Part shown: positions 6,257 through 11,025 of the stretch, in pieces
How positions within the stretch are numbered: position 1 is the first letter of the stretch
Layout of the letters: each line of letters starts with the position of its first letter
NCBI GenBank assembly: GCA_030147335.1
Contig: JASKZZ010000198.1
Location: forward strand, 1 to 11,025
Direction: 5' to 3'
Origin: Herpetosiphonaceae bacterium
Lineage (GTDB): Bacteria > Chloroflexota > Chloroflexia > Chloroflexales > Kallotenuaceae
DNA length: 11,025 bases
Notes under the pieces: model-generated
Databases searched by the model: none
Told to the model about the DNA's origin: nothing
Seen by the model: the letters and a program-made list of their open reading frames with translations, nothing else
Position numbers and translations under genes: made by a program

Positions 6257-7936
6257 ATGTGTTTCGCAATGGACTGGAGGTCGATTACGGCTACTACGAG
6301 TGGGACTAGGGCATCGGCTTGGACACCGCTGGCCCAGCCAGTTTTTCGCGCACTCTGGCTGGCTGCGGTTGCCTCGAACATTGGCACATTGATGCAAACT
6401 GTGGCGGCAGCCTGGCTTATGACATCGCTGACCACATCACCGGTCCCTGTAGCACTGCTCACCACAGCCGGTAGCTTACCGGTCTTTTTATGCGGCTTGT
6501 TGGCAGGAGCCTTGGCCGATGTTGCCGACCGACGCCGACTTGTGCTTGTAACGCAGATATGGATGCTAACTGTAGCCGGTGTGTTGGGCGTGCTGACGAT
6601 CAATGGCTGGATGACAACCTGGGGATTGCTCGGCCTCACATTCCTGCTTGGGATAGGGGGCGCGCTCAGTGGTCCGGCGTGGCAAGCGATAATGCCGCAG
6701 TTAGTCGGCAAGCAAGAGCTGGCAGCAGCGGTAGCTATCAATAGTGCCGGGTTCAACCTGGCACGGGCAACTGGCCCAGCGGTGGGCGGCTTAATTGTCG
6801 CAGCGGCAGGGCCTGGGTTTGTGTTCCTGCTCAATGGAATATCATTTCTCGGTGTGGTCGTGGTCATGTACCGGTGGCGTCCCGCGCTTGTGGAACAATC
6901 AGGGCCAAGGGAACCGGTAGGGAGCGCGGTTGCGGCTGGTGTAAGGTATGCGCGCCATTCTGCACCCCTCCGCGCGGTGCTTGCGCGTACAGCGGTTTTG
7001 GTATTGGCTGCGAGCGCGCTGCACGCCTTGCTTCCGGTTGTTGCAAGCGTGCAGCTAGGGTTGAGTGCAACAGGATATGGTGTATTGCTGGGTAGTCTTG
7101 GCGTAGGTGCGATTGCCGGCGCGGCAATGTTACCACGCTGGCGAGAACAAATGGCGATCGACCGGATCATGCTGCTTGGTACTCTGATTTTCGCGGCTGG
7201 TATGGTTGCTCTCGCATTGCTGGAGAACGTATGGGTAATCAACGTTGCACTGCTGGCTGTCGGTGTAACGTGGCTCACGCTCACATCATGCTTAAATGTT
7301 GCTGCTCAAACAATTGCTCCGTCCTGGGTCGAGGCGCGTGCACTCGGCGTTTATTTACTGGTCTTTCAAGGTAGCTTCGCGGCTGGTAGTGCGGGCTGGG
7401 GTGTTGTTGCAGACCTTTACGGCGCGCCAGCTGCGCTGCTTGTAGCGGCTACGGTCATGGTGTTGGGGGCAGTGAGTGCGCGACGCTGGCCACTTATAAC
7501 AGGCGAGGAGATCGATCTTAGTCCCTCCCAGCACTGGCCTACGCCGGAATTGGCGTGGGAGCCACTGCCACAAGCGGGACCGGTCCTTGTAACGGTCGAA
7601 TATCAGGTTGCCGATGCACAACGAGCGGACTTTGTTCAAACGATGCTGGAAGTGAAAATCCTGCGTTTGCGAGACGGTGCAAGTCGGTGGGACTTATTCC
7701 GTGATGCAGCCGCGCCCGAGCGCTTCCTTGAAACATTCGTAGTGAGTTCTTGGGCGGAGCATTTGCGCCAGCACGAGCGTGTTACACATGCAGATCGCGA
7801 CGTCGAGGAGCGAGCACTTGTTTTGGTGCAGCCAGGGACAGTGCCAGTAGTATCCCATTTCATTGCAACAGATGGCACTGATGAAGCATTGCCCGGAGTA
7901 TCCAATGTCGAGGCAATGATCGCCAGGACTCGGTAA
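6257..7936 (+). CDS. MFS transporter fused to a C-terminal alpha/beta-barrel-like domain (PF05977 type)
   Basis: A 559-residue protein. Residues 28-410 form a twelve-helix-like major facilitator core. The loop GALADVADRRRLV (84-96) is MFS motif A, and NSAGFNLARATGPAVGGLI (162-180) is characteristic of the MFS_3 (transmembrane secretion effector, EntS-like) group. After a linker, residues about 443-525 form a soluble domain with a VTVEYQV strand, an FVQTMLEVKILRLRDGASRWDLFRD segment and a YVV/FVVSSWAEHLRQHERVTHADR-like pattern, resembling the small dimeric alpha/beta-barrel fold of antibiotic-biosynthesis-monooxygenase-like proteins; this fusion is known in PF05977. The transporter most likely exports a small molecule using the proton gradient. 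The start is uncertain: neither the ATG at 6257 nor the one at 6269 has a clear ribosome site, while GGAGG lies at 6276-6280. It follows the aldolase by 30 bases, so it is probably in the same operon. Confidence 0.85.
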   Translation: MCFAMDWRSITATTSGTRASAWTPLAQPVFRALWLAAVASNIGTLMQTVAAAWLMTSLTTSPVPVALLTTAGSLPVFLCGLLAGALADVADRRRLVLVTQIWMLTVAGVLGVLTINGWMTTWGLLGLTFLLGIGGALSGPAWQAIMPQLVGKQELAAAVAINSAGFNLARATGPAVGGLIVAAAGPGFVFLLNGISFLGVVVVMYRWRPALVEQSGPREPVGSAVAAGVRYARHSAPLRAVLARTAVLVLAASALHALLPVVASVQLGLSATGYGVLLGSLGVGAIAGAAMLPRWREQMAIDRIMLLGTLIFAAGMVALALLENVWVINVALLAVGVTWLTLTSCLNVAAQTIAPSWVEARALGVYLLVFQGSFAAGSAGWGVVADLYGAPAALLVAATVMVLGAVSARRWPLITGEEIDLSPSQHWPTPELAWEPLPQAGPVLVTVEYQVADAQRADFVQTMLEVKILRLRDGASRWDLFRDAAAPERFLETFVVSSWAEHLRQHERVTHADRDVEERALVLVQPGTVPVVSHFIATDGTDEALPGVSNVEAMIARTR

Positions 7937-7978
7937 ATTCGATATGCATGTATTGGAGTTTGTGGAAAGAGACCTACG

Positions 7979-9034
7979 ATGAACGGTTTCGGCGATGAAC
8001 GTCTTCGCCCGCTTGCGCTGTACGAGGCAGTGTACGCGAACGAACCACGTACATTTTCTGCGCCAAAATTCACCAGTTCCGAGGCGTGGAATGTGTGGCG
8101 CGATGCATTTAGCGCAAGGCTGCGCGAACGACTGGGTGGATTTCCGCAAGAGCCAACACCGATATCGGTAGATGTAGCTCTAGCGACAACGCATGCCGGA
8201 TATTGCCGCTCGTATGTGGAATTCGACAGTTCGCCTGGCGTTACTGTGCCGGCTTGGTTGCTCATTCCTGAAGGCCTTATCCATCCGGCGCCGGCTGTGA
8301 TTGCAGTTCACGGCCACGGGTACGGAATGGACGAACTGGTGGGTATCAATGCCGACGGTAGTGAACGGCTGGAACCACAGGGCTATCACCAGGACTTTGC
8401 AATCGAACTCTGCCGTCGTGGTATGGTCGTTCTTGTTCCCGAGCTAGGGGCGTTCGGGCGACGGCGCGAGGCGAAAGCGCAGGAACAGTCACGAACCACT
8501 AATTCGTGTCGTGAAGCGGCGTGGTGGGGAATTATGCTTGGAAAGCCGCTTTTGGGAAGCCGTGTATGGGATGTGTTGCGAGCAGTTGACGTCCTCCAGT
8601 CGCTGCCCGAGGTTGACAAGCGGCGTATCGGGATCATGGGCGGCTCAGGTGGTGGAGCGACTTCCCTGTTCGCAGCGGCACTGGAACCCCAACTTCGAGC
8701 GGTCGTAATTAGTAACTATTTCTGCACGTTCAAGGATAGCATTCTCGCCATTGAGCACTGCTACTGCAATTACATTCCGGGGCTGCTACAGGATGCCGAA
8801 ATATACGACATCGCCGCGCTGATTGCGCCACGTCCGTTGTTGATTGAGGCCGGCACGGAGGATCCCATCTTTCCGCTGAGTGGCGTTCTTGAGGCTTATG
8901 AACGCTTGCACGAAGTGTATGCAGCTCAAGGAGTTGCCGACCGGCTCGATAAAGATGTGTTCGCGGGCGGACACCAAATTAGCGGCGCAAAGTCCTACGA
9001 TTTCTTGTGGCAACGTCTTAGTGACCTGTCATGA
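7979..9034 (+). CDS. Alpha/beta hydrolase, carbohydrate-esterase-like (Abhydrolase_7 / acetylxylan esterase type)
   Basis: A 351-residue serine hydrolase with no signal peptide. The core starts near residue 78 with YVEFDSSPGVTVPAWLLIP, followed by VIAVHGHGYGMDELVG (108-122), which holds the oxyanion region. The nucleophile is Ser223 in IGIMGGSGGGATSLFAA (GxSxG), the acid is probably Asp295 in AGTEDPIFPL, and the base is His332 in AGGHQISG; a full triad is thus present. Related proteins remove acetyl or methyl esters from plant cell-wall sugars, and some members of this type are pectin-active. In this cluster, stripping esters from imported pectic oligosaccharides before GH105 acts is an attractive role, but it is inference. 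The ATG at 7979 follows GGAAAGAG at about 7964-7971. The stop overlaps a 30-codon ORF described separately. Confidence 0.8.
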   Translation: MNGFGDERLRPLALYEAVYANEPRTFSAPKFTSSEAWNVWRDAFSARLRERLGGFPQEPTPISVDVALATTHAGYCRSYVEFDSSPGVTVPAWLLIPEGLIHPAPAVIAVHGHGYGMDELVGINADGSERLEPQGYHQDFAIELCRRGMVVLVPELGAFGRRREAKAQEQSRTTNSCREAAWWGIMLGKPLLGSRVWDVLRAVDVLQSLPEVDKRRIGIMGGSGGGATSLFAAALEPQLRAVVISNYFCTFKDSILAIEHCYCNYIPGLLQDAEIYDIAALIAPRPLLIEAGTEDPIFPLSGVLEAYERLHEVYAAQGVADRLDKDVFAGGHQISGAKSYDFLWQRLSDLS

Positions 9035-9123
9035 ACGATGACATGCTCGATTACCGCTTGATACATGGACATATCCATATAAAAATGAGGGTAGCGAGCG
9101 GCACCCTAAGGAGTTATTCATGA
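9031..9123 (+). other. Short 30-codon ORF bridging the esterase and uxaA (uncertain)
   Basis: An ATG at 9031 overlaps the esterase stop as ATGA, and the frame stays open for 30 codons to a TGA at 9121-9123 that overlaps the uxaA start as ATGA. The predicted peptide starts MNDDMLDYRLIHGHIHIK and is basic towards its end. It has no clear ribosome site of its own and I recognise no domain. It may serve only to couple translation from the esterase to uxaA, may encode a small protein, or may be chance in an 85-base gap. Confidence 0.25.
9058..9086 (+). promoter_or_regulatory. Candidate promoter with a palindromic operator-like site before uxaA
   Basis: TTGATA at 9058-9063 matches five of six -35 bases and is spaced 17 bases from AAAAAT at 9081-9086, a poor -10 (four of six); a better TATAAA at 9078-9083 is only 14 bases away. 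The spacer carries the inverted repeat ATGGA (9065-9069) - CATA - TCCAT (9074-9078), the kind of short palindrome a dimeric repressor could bind. The AT-rich island stands out from its GC-rich surroundings. A regulator-controlled internal promoter for uxaA is plausible but unproven. Confidence 0.3.
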
Positions 9124-10730
9124 GTGCTGATGCAATAGCTTTTGTTGATGTGGCTCCGCGCGAGGTAATTCCTTTGCGCGACGTAGCAATTCGCCTCCAT
9201 CCCGAGGACGATGTTGCAATCGCGAAACGCCATTTGTCAGTTGGAACCAGGCTCAGTTTGGATGATCCGTCGGGATCATTAACCAATATCTCTGTCCGTC
9301 GCCTGATCCCGAGTGGACATAAAATTTCGTTGCGTGCCATTGCTCAGGACGCTCCAATCCGCCGCTATGGTCAGGTAATTGGGTTTGCAACGCAGCCAAT
9401 ACCGGTTGGCGAACACGTTCACACGCATAACCTTGGCGTTCACGATTTTGACCGAGACTATGCCTTCGGTGTGGATGCAAGGTCGGTCGAGTATGTTCCG
9501 GTCGAGCAACAACGTACCTTTCTCGGCTATAAGCGATCTAACGGACGTGTAGGTACGCGCAACTATATTGCCGTAATTGCATCGGTTAACTGTTCGGCGC
9601 ACACCAGCCGTGAGATTGCGCACGCGTTTACACCAGAACGTCTCGCTGGCTATCCCAACGTCGACGGTGTTATCGCGCTTACGCATTTGTCGGGTTGTGC
9701 CAACCGTATCAATGGCTCCGACTATATCCTGCTCCAGCGCACACTTGCCGGAATGGCACGCCATCCAAACATCGGCGCGTATATTATCGTCGGGCTGGGC
9801 TGCGAGACGAATCAAATCGCGGACATGATTCAAAATTATGATCTGCGTGCAATTGATCATAGTGGCGCACAACGAACTCCGCCACATCTAGTCATTCAAG
9901 GCGAAGGCGGGATGCGTAAAACGATCGCGGCGGGTACCTCGGCGATTGAAGCATTGCTGCCAATGGTCAACGAGGCGCAGCGTACGCCTCAGCCGATTTC
10001 TGAACTGATGCTCGCGCTGCAATGCGGTGGCAGCGATGGCTGGTCTGGTGTCACGGCAAATCCGGCGCTTGGCATGGTCGCGGATGAAGTCGTGCGGCAT
10101 GGTGGTACCGCGGTGCTGGCCGAAACGCCGGAAATTTACGGCGCAGAGCACCTGCTTACTCGCCGCGCAATCAACCCTGAAGTGGGGCAAAAGCTTGTGT
10201 CGCAGGTGCGGTGGTGGGAAGAACATGCGCGGCTACATGGTATGGAGATCGATAATAATCCTAGCCCTGGTAATAAAGCGGGCGGTCTAACAACGATTTA
10301 CGAGAAGTCGCTGGGCGCCGTGGCGAAAGGCGGCACGATGCCGCTGTCGGGTGTCTACGACTACGCCGAACCGGTAACGGCGCGTGGTTTTACCTTTATG
10401 GACTCGCCCGGCTACGATCCGGTTTCTGTCACAGGTCAAGTCGCAGGCGGCTGCAACCTTGTGCTGTTCACCACTGGACGCGGCTCGGTCTTTGGTTTCA
10501 AACCTGCACCCTGCATCAAAATCAGCACCAACTCGGCAACCTCCCAGCAAATGCCTGACGATATGGATATCAATGCGGGCAAGGTCTTGGAGGGCGCAAC
10601 AATGGAATCGGTCGCCGCCGAGATGCTGGATCTGGTGGTCGCAGTCGCGTCAGGACAACCTTCCAAAAGTGAAGAGCAAGGCGTCGGTGAGGCAGAATTC
10701 AACCCATGGAACCTTGGTGGAACCTTGTAG
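9120..10730 (+). CDS. uxaA: Altronate dehydratase (UxaA family), full length
   Basis: A 536-residue protein, about 40 residues longer than E. coli UxaA (495), with roughly 20 of the extra residues at the N-terminus. UxaA dehydrates D-altronate to 2-keto-3-deoxygluconate using iron. The N-terminal SAF domain (about 20-105) contains IRLHPEDDVAIAK and ends GEHVHTHNLGV, whose histidines (99, 101, 103) are typical metal-site residues. The core follows: GYKRSNGRVGTRNYIAVI (136-153), LQCGGSDGWSGVTANPALG (300-318), NPSPGNKAGGLTTIYEKS (380-397), DSPGYDPVSVTGQVAGGC (428-445) and KPAPCIKISTNS (461-472). The tail FNPWNLGGTL matches the family. AAGGAG at 9108-9113 precedes the ATG by six bases. The family also holds galactarate dehydratase (GarD), so substrate is not absolutely certain; the hexuronate setting favours altronate. 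It feeds the same KDG pool as the unsaturated-uronate genes upstream. Confidence 0.93.
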   Translation: MSADAIAFVDVAPREVIPLRDVAIRLHPEDDVAIAKRHLSVGTRLSLDDPSGSLTNISVRRLIPSGHKISLRAIAQDAPIRRYGQVIGFATQPIPVGEHVHTHNLGVHDFDRDYAFGVDARSVEYVPVEQQRTFLGYKRSNGRVGTRNYIAVIASVNCSAHTSREIAHAFTPERLAGYPNVDGVIALTHLSGCANRINGSDYILLQRTLAGMARHPNIGAYIIVGLGCETNQIADMIQNYDLRAIDHSGAQRTPPHLVIQGEGGMRKTIAAGTSAIEALLPMVNEAQRTPQPISELMLALQCGGSDGWSGVTANPALGMVADEVVRHGGTAVLAETPEIYGAEHLLTRRAINPEVGQKLVSQVRWWEEHARLHGMEIDNNPSPGNKAGGLTTIYEKSLGAVAKGGTMPLSGVYDYAEPVTARGFTFMDSPGYDPVSVTGQVAGGCNLVLFTTGRGSVFGFKPAPCIKISTNSATSQQMPDDMDINAGKVLEGATMESVAAEMLDLVVAVASGQPSKSEEQGVGEAEFNPWNLGGTL

Positions 10731-10762
10731 GCACGGGGTTGAGGTTACTGCTTCGAGTGTCT

Positions 10763-10789
10763 CGCGCGGCAGGATGCGCGTTTGTTCTT
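10763..10789 (+). terminator. Weak intrinsic-terminator-like hairpin after uxaA
   Basis: CGCGC at 10763-10767 pairs with GCGCG at 10776-10780 across an eight-base loop, and is followed at once by TTTGTTCTT (10781-10789). The all-GC stem is short (five pairs) and the T tract is interrupted, so termination would be partial at best. It lies 33 bases after the uxaA stop and before the ribosome site of the next gene, and could lower expression of that gene. Confidence 0.3.
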
Positions 10790-10816
10790 GAGAAATTGCT
10801 GGAAAGGAGCGCGAAC

Positions 10817-11025
10817 GTGGACATGATTCCACCGGCTACTGTATCGCTGCATCTTCAACCGTCGCCTACTCGGTTAGGCTTTGCCGTATTTCTTCAAGAG
10901 GACGGTGTTATTTCCGAGGAACTGCTGATCGGCTTGAAACAAGCAGGATACGATGGCATTGAACCCAATTGCTATCAGGTACAACATCTAAATCGAGTTA
11001 TTCACTTATGCCAAAAAGTAGGCAT
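10817..11025 (+). CDS. Sugar phosphate isomerase/epimerase family protein, N-terminal fragment (3' end outside window)
   Basis: The frame is open from a GTG at 10817 to the window edge, giving 69 residues. AAAGGAG at 10803-10809 lies seven bases before this GTG, which makes it the preferred start; an ATG at 10823 would be 13 bases away, and an ATG at 10706 inside uxaA is also in frame. The sequence has a strand-forming RLGFAVFLQEDG, then a helix leading to LKQAGYDGIEPNCYQV. The LkxAGYDGIE motif marks the first or second beta-alpha unit of xylose-isomerase-like TIM barrels (sugar phosphate isomerase/epimerase, AP endonuclease 2 superfamily), where the Glu is a metal ligand. These enzymes epimerise or isomerise keto-sugars, so a role in hexuronate or keto-acid conversion fits. 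The substrate cannot be deduced from this fragment. Confidence 0.75.
   Translation, partial: MDMIPPATVSLHLQPSPTRLGFAVFLQEDGVISEELLIGLKQAGYDGIEPNCYQVQHLNRVIHLCQKVG

Noticed and set aside
6220..7284. Long open frame on the minus strand (354 codons) opposite the MFS gene
   Set aside because: Its composition is dominated by Ala, Ser, Thr and Pro, it shows no motif, and it lies fully antisense to a gene with clear MFS signatures; it is a by-product of GC-rich codon use.
10706..10816. Upstream in-frame extension of the epimerase gene from an ATG inside uxaA
   Set aside because: The strong AAAGGAG site places the start at the GTG at 10817, and the extra residues do not resemble the N-terminus of this TIM-barrel family.

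Overview
The window is a densely packed, single-strand gene cluster: every supported gene lies on the + strand, and no intergenic gap exceeds about 95 bases, so there is no long non-coding stretch. It looks like part of a bacterial catabolic locus for pectin or rhamnogalacturonan and hexuronates. The base composition is moderately GC-rich and SD-type ribosome sites precede most genes. The flavour (full-length altronate dehydratase, FGGY kinase, PF05977-type MFS, many stand-alone sugar enzymes on one strand) would fit an environmental bacterium such as a Chloroflexota member, but the taxonomic guess is weak and rests only on general impression. I see no tRNA, rRNA, CRISPR array, insertion sequence or phage gene.

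Layout. (1) 2-355: the C-terminal end of an FGGY-family carbohydrate kinase. (2) 425-1177: a TauE/SafE-type membrane protein. (3) 1271-2257: an aldo/keto reductase with a complete catalytic tetrad. (4) 2324-6226: five genes in the order GH105 unsaturated uronyl hydrolase, KdgF-like cupin, a PF04962 isomerase that reads as IolB rather than KduI, KduD-like dehydrogenase and KDPG-aldolase-family enzyme. (5) 6257-7936: an MFS transporter fused to a C-terminal soluble domain. (6) 7979-9034: an alpha/beta hydrolase resembling carbohydrate esterases. (7) 9120-10730: a full-length altronate dehydratase (UxaA). (8) 10817-end: the start of a sugar phosphate isomerase/epimerase, cut by the window edge.

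How the genes work together. The five genes in block 4 stand in the order of the reactions: GH105 frees a 4,5-unsaturated galacturonate from an unsaturated oligosaccharide; KdgF opens it to 5-keto-4-deoxyuronate; the isomerase should make 2,5-diketo-3-deoxygluconate; KduD reduces that to 2-keto-3-deoxygluconate (KDG); and the aldolase cleaves KDG-6-phosphate to pyruvate and glyceraldehyde-3-phosphate. UxaA brings saturated galacturonate into the same KDG pool through altronate. The one step with no obvious dedicated enzyme here is KDG phosphorylation; the truncated FGGY kinase is only a possible candidate. The enzymes lack signal peptides, so oligosaccharide breakdown is completed in the cytoplasm and polymer lyases and the importer must be elsewhere.

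The most interesting points are the IolB-type protein sitting exactly where KduI is expected, the loss of the usual active-site arginine in the aldolase, a 30-codon ORF that bridges the esterase and uxaA with ATGA overlaps at both ends, and an MFS-plus-soluble-domain protein embedded in a sugar-acid operon.
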